Of a stretch of 64,000 nt of DNA, positions 49,963 to 59,510 are shown in pieces; the first letter of the stretch is position 1, and each line of letters opens with the position of its first letter. This stretch comes from Vibrio parahaemolyticus (GTDB lineage: Bacteria; Pseudomonadota; Gammaproteobacteria; Enterobacterales; Vibrionaceae), in the NCBI RefSeq assembly GCF_900460535.1, contig NZ_UHIL01000002.1, forward strand, positions 248,001-312,000, given 5' to 3'. Both the position numbers and the translations under genes were made by a program. The notes below the pieces were generated by a model. The model saw only the letters and a program-made list of their open reading frames with translations. It was not told the DNA's origin and did no database searches.

Positions 49963-51267
49963 TTATATATTACGCGCAATCGCTAAGCGTTCATCACGCA
50001 AAATTTGATACCAGTATTTTAAGGTTTGCTGGATCATTTTCACGTTATCCCCAATGCGGTTAATTTCTTTGGTGTCTTCGTCACCTAATACTCGTTGTGG
50101 GTAGTTTTGATAAAGGGCGTTTAACCAGTTAGCATTCAACGAACCATCAAAATCTAACGCAATATTGACCCCATTAGGTCTCTTTCCGCCCGTAGTATCT
50201 CCATTACCGTTTTCGCCGTAACTGGAGTTCTGCCAGCCCATCTGCCCGCTTTGGAATGAGTTAGGGTCACCAAATTTACTGATGTAGTCATAAACATGCT
50301 GATAGTTACCACCTGTTGGTGTTAGGTCATTAATATCTTTAAGACTTCCCTTTAGTATCGTTTCGAGCGTGGCCTTAGACATTTCTGGATTATCTTTTAA
50401 CATGTTACTCAGAAAGACTAATCGGATTAACGGGCTCATATTGTTATTATTAGTTGTGATCCAGCCGCCTTTGGTGGTATCAAAATACCCCGAGTTTTGT
50501 AGTTGAGACGTCGTGCTGCCACTGGTGGTTAATAAAGTTTCTAACTCTCGAGGAAATGATTGGGATGCTGAAATTGGCCCTGATGTCAGTTTCGACATGG
50601 CTCTATAGAGCAAAGATTCTTGACTAGCTGTCCCGTTGGATACCAGCTCTGCCATTTTTGACCAAACATGCTTTGCCATCTTTAATAGATTATCCTGAGC
50701 GATACCGTTAGTTGGAGGAGCTGACATATTATCAGCAGGTGGCAGCGCCTCTACCCACGAGTTATGTTGACCTGTGCCTATATATTCTAAACAAAACGAC
50801 AATTTTTGCATAAACACAGTGTCGGTAGCGATACCATAGTCTTGGGCATTTATCAACAAGTCCAACATCGCTAATTGAAATATGTCTTCCCATTGAGAGC
50901 CTTGAGGATTTGTCAATCCTAATAGTGGCTGACCAATAAACTCTAATGCCGCTTGGAAACCCGCTTGACCTCCTTCGGCCCACATACCAATAAGTTCTAG
51001 CTCTACAGCACTTTGGTCTATTGCTGCTAACAATGAATCTGATATATTTGATTCGGTACTTCTTAAATTGGGTGCAGTACTTTTCAGAGCTGCTTTTTGT
51101 TGTTGCAACTGTGTCTGTAGTGTTTCAGGGGAATAGGGTGCTTCTAATGTAGTGCTGTCATTTAGAAGCACCAGAACAGGTTCAGGGAGAGTCGAATCTT
51201 GCTTAGTAACCGTTAATGGTGATGTGGCTACGCTTTGATTTGTTGCATTTAGATTAATATTCAACAT
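49963..51267 (-). CDS. Large T3SS2-type secreted protein, candidate hydrophilic translocator
   Basis: 434 residues, ATG with CGAGG ahead. No signal peptide and no membrane segment. The N-terminal 70 residues are Ser/Thr/Asn/Gln rich, as in T3SS substrates; the middle is helical with Gly/Asn loops; the C-terminus ends in an amphipathic helix (MIQQTLKYWYQILRDERLA, then IARNI), a layout that resembles needle-tip proteins. V. parahaemolyticus VopW is such a hydrophilic translocator of T3SS2, and no other candidate for it lies at its usual place between the rod gene and vtrB. I cannot confirm identity. It stands alone among IS relics, near vtrA. Confidence 0.55.
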   Translation of the reverse strand: MLNINLNATNQSVATSPLTVTKQDSTLPEPVLVLLNDSTTLEAPYSPETLQTQLQQQKAALKSTAPNLRSTESNISDSLLAAIDQSAVELELIGMWAEGGQAGFQAALEFIGQPLLGLTNPQGSQWEDIFQLAMLDLLINAQDYGIATDTVFMQKLSFCLEYIGTGQHNSWVEALPPADNMSAPPTNGIAQDNLLKMAKHVWSKMAELVSNGTASQESLLYRAMSKLTSGPISASQSFPRELETLLTTSGSTTSQLQNSGYFDTTKGGWITTNNNNMSPLIRLVFLSNMLKDNPEMSKATLETILKGSLKDINDLTPTGGNYQHVYDYISKFGDPNSFQSGQMGWQNSSYGENGNGDTTGGKRPNGVNIALDFDGSLNANWLNALYQNYPQRVLGDEDTKEINRIGDNVKMIQQTLKYWYQILRDERLAIARNI

Positions 51268-51366
51268 AAATACCTCGATAATATCGTACCATTGGTAGCA
51301 TTTTGGACAGTATTATTAATTTACTGGCACTCCTATTTGTCATCGCGTGATTGATTCGACAATAGG

Positions 51367-51830
51367 CTTTGTTGCTGAATTAAACTTACGAGCGGACGCT
51401 AGCTAAATCGTTCGCCTGTTAAACTATATATTGAGTTTCGGGCATACCTACCCCAGTTAACTTGTTGAGAGCTTTGATCATGGCGTAAGTCTCCCCAACT
51501 TGTGCATCGTAGTCACGAAGAGTGAGTAATGCTCCAAGTAACTGTTTCACACGATACCTAGTGGTTTCTGACAGCCAACCGCCAGATTGCGTGGATGCAC
51601 TTTTTCCCAGAAGGCTGCTCCCTCACGCGGATGTATTAGAGGTATCGCTTTCTTAACCCTAATCGCCCTGTAACACTGCCTTGTATCGTATGCGCCAGTC
51701 AGTGGTTTTGTAACGAGGCTTCGGCATGAAATTAAAGTAAGTGAATGAATGTCCCTGCTCTGAACGTAAGATTTTAATTTAGTTCATTCGATTTCTGCAG
51801 CGAAGCCGATGGAAGCTCTAAGGCTTGAAT
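51367..51830 (-). mobile_element. IS5-family remnant, minus strand
   Basis: Begins GGCTTTGTTGCTGAATT, a decayed inverted repeat. The complement of 51430-51500 encodes the transposase end (TYAMIKALNKLTGVGMPET), and the complement of 51695-51730 its start (MPKPRYKTTDW). The middle is mostly deleted. Confidence 0.75.
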
Positions 51831-51944
51831 GTCAGACATCATAAAAGCAAAAAAAAAACAAAAAAGAAAACTGAATAATCATGAAAAAAACACCAAACAA
51901 CCAACTGAAAACACTACAACTAAGTTTGAATCAATCACGGTTCA

Positions 51945-52516
51945 CTGAGGTTTTGGATTGATGAAGAGACCGTTCAGCTATTGAAGCAAATCAAGCAGGA
52001 GAACCGTGGAAGACCGCGATTGTTTTGTGAGTTAGCGATTACTGCGGCTCTTATGGTTAAACGTGTATTTTCATTGCCGCTGAGAGGTCTTTAAAGGTTC
52101 ATTAACTCTATTTTTAAGCGCACGCCACGACCGCCGTCATGCCATCATTTTTCATGTATTTGCAAACAAGCCACACTGCTCATTCCACCAAGAGAAAGTG
52201 TAGTTTTTTTGGAACAAGTTCATCCTCGCAACTTAGTAGCCAGTTACCAGAAGCTGTACGGTTAAAATAAGCATTGGAAAAAGAAGTACGGCTAGCATAA
52301 ACGTTCGCTCTCAGAGAAGGCGATGTTCCGTGTAAAGAAACTGGTCGGTGAGGAGCTAAGCTTACGAAATTACACTGCTCAAGTTGGCAAGACTTACACC
52401 ATGATAAAAGCGTTAACAAGCTGACAGGGCGAAGTATGGCGGAAACGATAGTGACCGCCTAACAATTAATCATATTCGGTGAGTTTTTAACTGAACTCGA
52501 ATTAGGAAACGAAGCC
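51945..52516 (+). mobile_element. IS5-family remnant, plus strand
   Basis: Transposase pieces in order: FTEVLD-like start, RGSLRFWIDEETVQLL-like, RGRPRLFCELAITAALMVKR, then, after a deletion, the C-terminal block with KKLVGEELSLRNYTAQVG. Ends with CGAATTAGGAAACGAAGCC at 52498-52516, the second subtype of IS end. Several frameshifts. Confidence 0.75.
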
Positions 52517-52875
52517 TCTCACAATAGTAGCCAGAACAAATTCTGTCTAAAAATCACTCATGACAATTTCTTATCTCATAAAGTGTCTAATCGTCGGATA
52601 GTATCTTTACTTGTGATTTAGTTTTCGGGGCGGTGCAAGTACATAGGCCCGTATATTGCTCTCAAAAGTCAAGTAGCTTACTATGCCCCCTAACTGAATG
52701 GTTAGCTTACTCCTTAGACTAAAATCAATATTAATCATAATAGCTTGAGCTATGTACCAAACTCCACGCTATTGAAAGTTGTTCTGTAATACACAGCATC
52801 ACAACTTTAGGTTTGAGTTCATCAGAAATTGGCGTGTAGAATGTAAAGAAGAGTGCCACAACTTCAGAGATCACC
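52517..52875 (+). promoter_or_regulatory. Upstream region of vtrA
   Basis: 359 bases between the IS remnant and vtrA, which must hold its promoter. The inserted IS brings the transposon boundary to within 360 bases of the master regulator. No terminator or operator recognised. Confidence 0.4.
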
Positions 52876-53664
52876 ATGAGAAAACAGTACAAAGTAAAAC
52901 AATTCATTCTGAAGGAAGACGCACAAATAGTGGTCGATAGTGAAACCGGAACTCAACACAAAATTGGCCGCCATGATTTTTTGACTTTATTGGAGCTAGC
53001 AAAACACTCCGGACAAATTTTGTCTAAGGCTCACTTGATGGAAAAAGGGTGGCCAGGCAAGATTGTGTCTGATAGCTCTCTAACACAATCTATCCGAAAT
53101 ATAAGAAATCTTATTGAGGATAATGGAAAGAATCAGTTGTGGTTAAAAACTGTAGCGAAAGTTGGCTATGTGCTTGATTCCTCCATCGTAGAACAACTTA
53201 TCGACTCCTCGGCTGCTTCACCTGATAGTACAAAGACAAAGCCAACATCTATTCCAACGAAAGAAGAGTTGAAAGGTACAAACTTATTTCGATTCAAATA
53301 CTTATATTTGAATTTATTAATTATCTTGGTTACTGTATCTATAAAGCTGTATAACGAAGAATATATTCGAAAACCTGTTTTATTAAGCTACCCCAATCTA
53401 AGCTATCAACATGAGTATTTATCAATATACTCTGACGATTTTGAACTGTCTGACAAACTTGCTTCAGAGATATTAAAAATGTACAGAAGTTCACCAAGTA
53501 AGCCCGAAAAGTTATTCATAATGATCACTGATGAAAGCTTATCTTTTTCATACATAGGGAGTGATGGTATAGTTGTTAATAAAGTCATATTAAATATCAA
53601 AGATCTGCCATTTTCATACATATCAGCTAGAGTTGTAGAGGAACTAAACAATGTGGAAATATAG
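52876..53664 (+). CDS. vtrA: ToxR-like membrane regulator VtrA, bile-sensing master activator of T3SS2
   Basis: 262 residues. Residues 1-105 form a winged-helix OmpR/ToxR-type DNA-binding domain (SSLTQSIRNIRNLIED, then TVAKVGYVL). One membrane span lies at about 141-159, and a periplasmic domain of about 100 residues follows. With VtrC it forms a beta-barrel heterodimer that binds bile salts and then activates vtrB. The gene overlaps vtrC by 14 bases, and both are divergent to nothing else but convergent to the T3SS2 operon. Assignment rests on domain layout and location. Confidence 0.88.
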   Translation: MRKQYKVKQFILKEDAQIVVDSETGTQHKIGRHDFLTLLELAKHSGQILSKAHLMEKGWPGKIVSDSSLTQSIRNIRNLIEDNGKNQLWLKTVAKVGYVLDSSIVEQLIDSSAASPDSTKTKPTSIPTKEELKGTNLFRFKYLYLNLLIILVTVSIKLYNEEYIRKPVLLSYPNLSYQHEYLSIYSDDFELSDKLASEILKMYRSSPSKPEKLFIMITDESLSFSYIGSDGIVVNKVILNIKDLPFSYISARVVEELNNVEI

Positions 53665-54124
53665 CGCAATTTTATTGACAATATTAAACGTAGTACTATC
53701 TGCAGTCTATTTAAACTATGAAAAAGAGCAACCAACACTATATTTCAAAGCGTCTTATAATTCATTAGATATAGATAATAATTTTAGCTATTATACGCTT
53801 ATAAATATGGACGTTTTACATAACAACTTTGATATAGATATGGCGGTAATGGAATACCCAACAGAAAAAGAAACCAACTACTATAAGGTTGTGGGGGATG
53901 GTTCCACCATAACAAAAAAAACACACCAGCATTATCTTTTATTTGATAATTTTGATGTGTTTAAAGGTAAACGTCCTGTTTTTCGGTTAAGAGAATACAG
54001 AAACGAAATAAATAACATATTAAACAGTGCTAATCCTGTTCAAGTGGTTAGTGAAACAAACGAATATATTGTAATGAAATTTTTCTTTCATGGTGGCCAA
54101 ATATTGGCATTTAAAAAAGGTTAA
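53651..54124 (+). CDS. vtrC: VtrC, periplasmic partner of VtrA
   Basis: 157 residues. An N-terminal membrane anchor (about residues 5-20: SAILLTILNVVLSAVYL) leads to a periplasmic beta-rich domain with FYFKASYN-type and aromatic strands. VtrC has a lipocalin-like fold with VtrA that forms the bile-salt pocket. The ATG lies 14 bases before the vtrA stop, so translation is probably coupled. Convergent with vocC, overlapping by four bases at 54121-54124. Confidence 0.88.
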   Translation: MWKYSAILLTILNVVLSAVYLNYEKEQPTLYFKASYNSLDIDNNFSYYTLINMDVLHNNFDIDMAVMEYPTEKETNYYKVVGDGSTITKKTHQHYLLFDNFDVFKGKRPVFRLREYRNEINNILNSANPVQVVSETNEYIVMKFFFHGGQILAFKKG

Positions 54125-54498
54125 AGCTGTCTAACTTCAATAGAGAACTTATTGAATAAAGTGAGCTTTTTCGATAGAACTTTATCAATGTTTAATTTAT
54201 CTTTTTCTATCTCGCTGATTAATACAATTTTGTCTTTGTTAAAATTAACAAACACATCCTCATCTTCAAGTAGTAACTCAACCAATTTAGAAGCTTTGAA
54301 TCTAAGACTTCTCATGTCTTTTAAAGGTATTTCTATAAAAGTTTGTAGCGCACCGTCACTTAAACTAATAAAAATCTCTTCACCACTAACAAGCTCAATA
54401 CTAATTGGCTCATTGCTTTCTACTCGAGATAGCAGCCTAGGGTCGATATTTAGATTATCAACCAGCGTTTTATAAATGATTTCTCGTAATGTTTTCAA
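54121..54498 (-). CDS. vocC: T3SS2 effector chaperone VocC-like
   Basis: 125 residues, acidic, with an alternating helix and strand pattern like class I T3SS chaperones. It begins at TTG, chosen because AAGGAG lies six bases ahead. In V. parahaemolyticus the gene at this place (VPA1334), after the sctS gene, encodes VocC, chaperone for VopC and other T3SS2 effectors. Assignment is by position and size; similarity was not checked. Last gene of the leftward T3SS2 operon, 23 bases after sctS. Confidence 0.7.
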   Translation of the reverse strand: MKTLREIIYKTLVDNLNIDPRLLSRVESNEPISIELVSGEEIFISLSDGALQTFIEIPLKDMRSLRFKASKLVELLLEDEDVFVNFNKDKIVLISEIEKDKLNIDKVLSKKLTLFNKFSIEVRQL

Positions 54499-54521
54499 AA
54501 CAACTCCTTATTTAACAAGTA

Positions 54522-54755
54522 TTATAACTCTTTGAAAACTAAATAGAACTGCTCATATATTCCACCACCGAACTCGGCTAACAAGAACATAAAAACAACT
54601 AATTTGGCTGCCATTGGCAAGCCTGGGTCCTGCACACTAAATACCGTCTGAAGCAAGCCGACCACGACACCTGTAACCACAAATGCTAATGAAAATATTA
54701 TAATTGCATTTGACAAGATATCTAAGCTAGCCGAAACAACATCAAGAACTGTCAT
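54522..54755 (-). CDS. vscS2: T3SS export apparatus protein SctS (VscS2)
   Basis: 77 residues with two membrane helices and a cytoplasmic loop (QTVFSVQDPGLPMAAKL) typical of FliQ/SctS. It is part of the export gate with SctR and SctT in the inner membrane. The ATG overlaps the end of the preceding gene by 14 bases. Confidence 0.92.
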   Translation of the reverse strand: MTVLDVVSASLDILSNAIIIFSLAFVVTGVVVGLLQTVFSVQDPGLPMAAKLVVFMFLLAEFGGGIYEQFYLVFKEL

Positions 54756-55521
54756 GGCTTTCCTCTAAATAATCAATAAGTCGACCTGAATCAAAAGTAA
54801 AACAGTAATATTTTCTCTTAAAGAAAACCCTATATTTAACAAGATTAGAACCGTCTTTAAAATAGTCACCATCGAGTTTTAAACCACTCTTAAGACAACC
54901 ATCTAAAACGAGTTCCGATAGAATATAATTCTCTACTTGGTAATATTTCTTTGTGCCATGAGAAATCTGTCTTAAAACATCAGTTGTATTTTCAACACGA
55001 TTGGTGCCATCCAAATTTAAATGGTTACCTTTCCATAAAATGAAACATGAGCTTTCTGAGTAACCTATTAACTTACTTTCAAAAGGTTTAGAACTACAAA
55101 TTTTTTCTGTATCTAACTTCGCCTTAAGTAAGGACAATGGATAAAAACCATTATGCCAACTATAATCTCTAGACCATGATGATCTTATTGACTCTAATTC
55201 AACAATAAATGCATTTTTTTTAATTTCCAGATGCTGATTTCTGTGTGGATTCCTCAAAAGAAAATTTAAGCAATCCCGTCCTACAATACCTTCGATAGCA
55301 AGTAGACTACTCTTCTCTTCATCTTCATCTTCATCTTCATCTTCATTAATGGTTTCCTCTTCAACCTCTAATAAAGATTCTCCTTCTGAAGCTTTACTAG
55401 ATATCTCTACCTGAGACAATATTTTTGTAAACTCTTCTTTTCCATTAAAATTTTCTTTACAAAAATCACTGCGTTCAAAAGATGAAAGCGAAGACGGTTT
55501 TAAATCATGATACCCAGTCAT
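54742..55521 (-). CDS. T3SS2 protein at the VopZ (VPA1336) position
   Basis: 259 residues. Residues about 57-70 are a run of Glu and Asp (NEDEDEDEDEEK) encoded by a six-base repeat. No signal peptide or membrane segment; the C-terminal half has mixed strands and helices. In V. parahaemolyticus the gene between sctO and sctS is VPA1336, the effector VopZ, which blocks TAK1. In other T3SSs the ruler SctP is often found near this place, so a structural role is also possible. The ATG overlaps the upstream stop (ATGA). Confidence 0.6.
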   Translation of the reverse strand: MTGYHDLKPSSLSSFERSDFCKENFNGKEEFTKILSQVEISSKASEGESLLEVEEETINEDEDEDEDEEKSSLLAIEGIVGRDCLNFLLRNPHRNQHLEIKKNAFIVELESIRSSWSRDYSWHNGFYPLSLLKAKLDTEKICSSKPFESKLIGYSESSCFILWKGNHLNLDGTNRVENTTDVLRQISHGTKKYYQVENYILSELVLDGCLKSGLKLDGDYFKDGSNLVKYRVFFKRKYYCFTFDSGRLIDYLEESHDSS

Positions 55522-55907
55522 AGTAAATGTACTCTCATTTCTGTAAGGGCATCCTTTCGCTTTTCAAGTTTCTTTTTTTCTAACTCAGCATCGTGGATTT
55601 TTTCATCCAACTCTTCAAGATCTTGTCGAGCTAGAGAAGCTTCAAAGAATAAACTCTCGATTTTAGATTTGATCCCCTCACGTCGCCTGAACAAGCGAGT
55701 GAGGGCATCTTTTTCTTGTATTATATTTAATACTTTTAATTCACTTTGCAGTGTTTCTATATCAAGCCACTTACTTTTTATGCTTTCTACTAATTCTTGC
55801 CTCTCTTTCTTGAGTTTATCCAATAATCTAACTTGCTTACCTATACGTATATCAACGATATCAATAAGCTGACCAAATTCTCTCCATTCCTTTGAGGGTT
55901 TCTTCAT
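55518..55907 (-). CDS. T3SS ATPase stalk protein SctO-like
   Basis: 129 residues from the ATG at 55907 (GGAGTTGA ahead), almost entirely coiled coil with many Lys, Glu and Arg (two long helices, residues about 20-60 and 75-125). SctO/FliJ proteins form a hairpin stalk that sits in the hexameric ATPase. The gene follows sctN and overlaps its 3' end by 47 bases, the usual position for sctO. Confidence 0.8.
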   Translation of the reverse strand: MKKPSKEWREFGQLIDIVDIRIGKQVRLLDKLKKERQELVESIKSKWLDIETLQSELKVLNIIQEKDALTRLFRRREGIKSKIESLFFEASLARQDLEELDEKIHDAELEKKKLEKRKDALTEMRVHLL

Positions 55908-57123
55908 ATTCAACTCCGTCAAACCCTTGCTTTAAAAATTCCATTATTTTCGGATACAGTTCTATCGCTTCATCAGTTTCTAGGTCGTTGCCTTTCTCAT
56001 ATTCACCAACACGAATAAGCAGTTCGACACTAAAGTACCTATGAACCATATCTTTGATCCGCTCAGACAGCCGAACGTACTCCTTGTCCTGAATTTTGTT
56101 CTGCAAACGACTTTTGCTTTTAAGTACATCAATCGCCGGATATCGACCAGTCGATGCAATTGTGGTTGAGTACACCAAGTGCCCGTCAATCAGTGATTTA
56201 ACCTCGTGGGCAATTGGGTCATCATCAATTTCTTTCTCAATAAGTACCGTAAAAATACCGGTTACAGAACCAGAGATAGAGTTACCACAACTTTCAACTA
56301 GTCTTGATAACGCAAGAGAAACGCCAATCGGAATTCCTCCCTGAATCGGAGTGCCATCCAACATCGCTTGTGCACGAGCAAATCGAGTTAAGGAGTCGAA
56401 ATAAAGGACAACTTTCTTTCCTTGCTCCATAAAATATCGAGCAATAGAAACGGCAACTAACCCCGAACGAACCTTTTCCAGAGGGTTGGCCTCAGAAGTT
56501 GATACAATCGTAATTGATTTTTGTATCACTTCCGGACCAATTTCCCCTTCCAAAAATTCGACCACTTCACGCGCGCGCTCACCTATCATCGCAAAGATGA
56601 CAACGTCAGCATCCATATTGTTCGCCATGATCGATACCGTTGTTGTCTTCCCGGCCCCCGCTGGGGCAAACAAGCCTAAACGCTGGCCTTCACCGATCGT
56701 AAATAAACCATCAATAATTTTCAGCTTTGTCGGGAACACCGTTTCTATCGGTGCACGCATCTGAAGTGGTATTGGTTCTAGCGCTATAGGCAAGTCCTTA
56801 TAATTTCCCTCTTGTTCGAGATAACTCTCTCCGTATAAAGACTCACCGTAACAGTTAATCACCTTACCGACTAATGCCTCTTCATTTAGAGGAAAGCAGA
56901 AGCGCCTTGGGGTGATTTCGACTTTTCCCCCTCGCTGAACCGAGCCCGGCTGGAGCAGTTTGATCTCGATATCATGTCCGGAAACTTTTAAGATTTCACC
57001 ACGAATCCAACCACTATCCACCGTTTCAACAAAACATTCCTGTCCGACAAACGCATCAATATTAACCTTGCATCGTACGGTGTCTTGATATGACTCCTTG
57101 ACCTTAAAATAGTGCTGTAACAT
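55861..57123 (-). CDS. vscN2: T3SS ATPase SctN (VscN2)
   Basis: 420 residues from the ATG at 57123. Walker A APAGAGKTT near residue 154, the FliI-type GERAREV, Walker B KKVVLYFDSLTRFARAQ and the SVTGIFTVL segment of F1/FliI-like ATPases are visible. It removes chaperones from substrates and unfolds them at the cytoplasmic face of the injectisome. The start overlaps the secretin stop (TGATG). Complete. Confidence 0.95.
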   Translation of the reverse strand: MLQHYFKVKESYQDTVRCKVNIDAFVGQECFVETVDSGWIRGEILKVSGHDIEIKLLQPGSVQRGGKVEITPRRFCFPLNEEALVGKVINCYGESLYGESYLEQEGNYKDLPIALEPIPLQMRAPIETVFPTKLKIIDGLFTIGEGQRLGLFAPAGAGKTTTVSIMANNMDADVVIFAMIGERAREVVEFLEGEIGPEVIQKSITIVSTSEANPLEKVRSGLVAVSIARYFMEQGKKVVLYFDSLTRFARAQAMLDGTPIQGGIPIGVSLALSRLVESCGNSISGSVTGIFTVLIEKEIDDDPIAHEVKSLIDGHLVYSTTIASTGRYPAIDVLKSKSRLQNKIQDKEYVRLSERIKDMVHRYFSVELLIRVGEYEKGNDLETDEAIELYPKIMEFLKQGFDGVEYEETLKGMERIWSAY

Positions 57124-58586
57124 CACTCGATTACCTGGAATGAGATAGAAACATAACGTTTGTACTTACTCTTAACTTCCGACGTTGATTTAAACAGTTC
57201 ACCTAATAGTGGAATTGACGATAAAACAGGAATACCACTTTCCGTTTGTTGTGTAACCGTGTTGTCAAAACCGCCAAGAATAATGGTTTGTCCCGGTTTA
57301 ATGTAGACTTCAGAGTTCAAAGACTGAGAACTCACTTTAGGTGGTCTGTTCGAACTATCACCACCTTCGTCATCATCCAAAGATTCCTCAACATACTGAA
57401 TTCTTGCTTGCACATCTCCAGATGGCAGTAAGCGCCCCGTCACGTATAAGCTGTTATCAGCTTCGATTTTTTGTGTCTCAACCTGTTTATTTGAAATCAA
57501 AGCGATGGTTGCAGTTTGCTTTTTACCGAAGTGGCCTTGTTGGTTTTCCAAAGCAAGCAAGTTAGTTTCATAAACACCGCGAGCGATACCGTTTGATGCC
57601 AGTGCTTGAAAGTTTCTCAGAAAATCAATAGTTTCTGTAAACGGAGGCACGACAAGATCATAAACGCCACGTGAACCATTAACCCATGAACTATCAACAC
57701 CGAAGTGCTCTTTTCGTTCTGCAGATACATCATATACTTTGAGAGAAAACAACAATTGACGACGCTCCGTATCGATCAAAGCCGCAATTCGCTTTGCCAA
57801 TTTCACTTCATCGGGCGTTCCTCGAACTAACAATGCATTAGAGCCAGGTAGCGCCTGCACATTTGTGGTTTTCTCTTCCTCATCAAGATTCTGACGATCG
57901 CCTTCACTGAGTTTGACTTTATAGGCTCGTGAAACAATTTCACCATCACTGATATTTTTAAACTGACCGATATTGGTAATTGCGGCCGCAATAAGTGACT
58001 GTGCACCAGGGAATGTTGCCTGGCCATCATATGTAGCAATATTGCGGTCTAGAACCGAGATATAATGAAACTCGATTCTTGCCAACTCAAGGTTATTACC
58101 TCTTTCAAGAAAATGGTTTTTATCTACCATCCCTGCATAAGCAACCGCATCGTTGACAAACTTTTTGGTGCCTGAAAATAAGATTGAGTGCCCACGTTCT
58201 ACCAAACGAATTTTTGTCGTTTCGTTAGTTTTAAACGTTAACTTCAATTCTCTGAGCAACAACTCAGGAGAAATATTTCTCGGTTTGTAAGTGTAATTTA
58301 TATACTCTTGCCCAGATTGAATCGTTAGCGTCCCGCCATAAGTATACCAATCAAAATCAAACACTTTCGATAGCTTGTCCAACAACACAGGGCCAGGGCC
58401 TGATAGCGTCTGAGTCATTGGTTGGTTTTGTGTTTGCGTATCTAAATTTGAGACCAGCTTTAATTGCATATCCTTTGCAATGGCATCTAACGCCTCAATT
58501 AAATTCATATCTTGCTGTTTAATCATTACATCAGCTTGCACAGTGAAGGTTAGACAGCAAAGTACAAGCAAAATTAATCTATACAT
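57123..58586 (-). CDS. vscC2: T3SS outer-membrane secretin SctC (VscC2)
   Basis: 487 residues from the ATG at 58586, with a signal peptide (MYRLILLVLCCLTFTVQA). N0/N1 domains are followed by the conserved secretin core: ALPGSNALLVRGTPDEV, VYIKPGQTIILGGF and a C-terminal IPLLGELFKS. It forms the outer-membrane ring. Overlaps the small gene upstream by eight bases. Confidence 0.95.
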   Translation of the reverse strand: MYRLILLVLCCLTFTVQADVMIKQQDMNLIEALDAIAKDMQLKLVSNLDTQTQNQPMTQTLSGPGPVLLDKLSKVFDFDWYTYGGTLTIQSGQEYINYTYKPRNISPELLLRELKLTFKTNETTKIRLVERGHSILFSGTKKFVNDAVAYAGMVDKNHFLERGNNLELARIEFHYISVLDRNIATYDGQATFPGAQSLIAAAITNIGQFKNISDGEIVSRAYKVKLSEGDRQNLDEEEKTTNVQALPGSNALLVRGTPDEVKLAKRIAALIDTERRQLLFSLKVYDVSAERKEHFGVDSSWVNGSRGVYDLVVPPFTETIDFLRNFQALASNGIARGVYETNLLALENQQGHFGKKQTATIALISNKQVETQKIEADNSLYVTGRLLPSGDVQARIQYVEESLDDDEGGDSSNRPPKVSSQSLNSEVYIKPGQTIILGGFDNTVTQQTESGIPVLSSIPLLGELFKSTSEVKSKYKRYVSISFQVIE

Positions 58587-58830
58587 CGTCAAGTATCTCT
58601 TTTAATTTCTGTTCGTCTTCTTTAATTGTCCTGATTACATTGTTAATAACACCGCTTGCTACGATCATATCAGCAATTTCAGCATCACCCAGTGTAACCT
58701 CCCCCTCTTCCTTTGAGCTGCTTCCTTCTGTTTTATTCAATGCTTCGATTTCATTTAGCATTGTTTCAAACTCATTTTCGCCTTGATATGTCAAACCAGT
58801 ATCGATTTTAATCGCTTCAATTTTATTCAT
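58579..58830 (-). CDS. Small acidic T3SS2 protein of unknown function
   Basis: 83 residues, no membrane segment, rich in Glu and Ser in the middle (KTEGSSSKEEGEV). It lies between sctT and sctC, overlapping both, so it is certainly translated within the operon. The position matches VPA1340. A pilotin or needle chaperone is possible from its size, but no lipobox is present and no motif proves a role. Confidence 0.7.
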   Translation of the reverse strand: MNKIEAIKIDTGLTYQGENEFETMLNEIEALNKTEGSSSKEEGEVTLGDAEIADMIVASGVINNVIRTIKEDEQKLKEILDDV

Positions 58831-59506
58831 AACCTAACTTCCACATCATCTGTTCAAAAAGATAAAACTGATCGTGTAACACCCACAAATTAATAATGAT
58901 GATCACCACGATACTTTTAATGTTTGGTGTAACAAACATCGATAACGATGCTTTTTTAAAAAATAAGTCTAAATATCCGCAGCAAATAGTAATCACAAGC
59001 ATGAGGATGATGTATTTCCCCGAAACAATTAGAGCCATTTGAAGGTTATCGACTAACATCTTAAAAAAACCATCAATACTAAACTCATTAAACTCCGTGA
59101 CCTGGTTTTGAATAACCTGGAGGAGAGGAAAAAAAATCAACCCACTTTCCAGCGCATAAAACGAAAAGATTAAACTCGTTAGCTTTGCTAAAGCCTCAGA
59201 CTCTTCGGTGAAACGGTGATCTTGAACAGACTGTTCATTCAGCAGCAACATCTGCTGGATTACGCCACCCACCATACCGCTCAACCAATACGGGATTGAG
59301 CAATAGAAAGCAAAAATAACCACGCCGACTAACCATAACAAGGTAGGGTTTGCAACTAAGTTGAACCCTTCTAAACATATCGCCATGGCGATTGCAATTG
59401 CCAAGCAGGACGTATTATCTAGGTATAGTCGTGTTGGGTTAAATATTTTTAAAAATAAAAAAACGCCAGCAAATAAAATCCAATTTGGAAATAGTAACTG
59501 TTGCAT
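58823..59506 (-). CDS. vscT2: T3SS export apparatus protein SctT (VscT2)
   Basis: 227 residues from the ATG at 59506 (GGAG ahead); the longer open frame overlaps sctR. About six or seven membrane helices, matching FliR/SctT. It shows YWLSGMVGGVIQQMLLL in the middle. With SctR and SctS it forms the helical export gate. Confidence 0.88.
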   Translation of the reverse strand: MQQLLFPNWILFAGVFLFLKIFNPTRLYLDNTSCLAIAIAMAICLEGFNLVANPTLLWLVGVVIFAFYCSIPYWLSGMVGGVIQQMLLLNEQSVQDHRFTEESEALAKLTSLIFSFYALESGLIFFPLLQVIQNQVTEFNEFSIDGFFKMLVDNLQMALIVSGKYIILMLVITICCGYLDLFFKKASLSMFVTPNIKSIVVIIIINLWVLHDQFYLFEQMMWKLGYE

Positions 59507-59510
59507 ACAG

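Noticed and set aside
55980..56764. Open frames overlapping sctN on both strands
   Set aside because: Shadows of the ATPase gene, whose motifs and start are clear.
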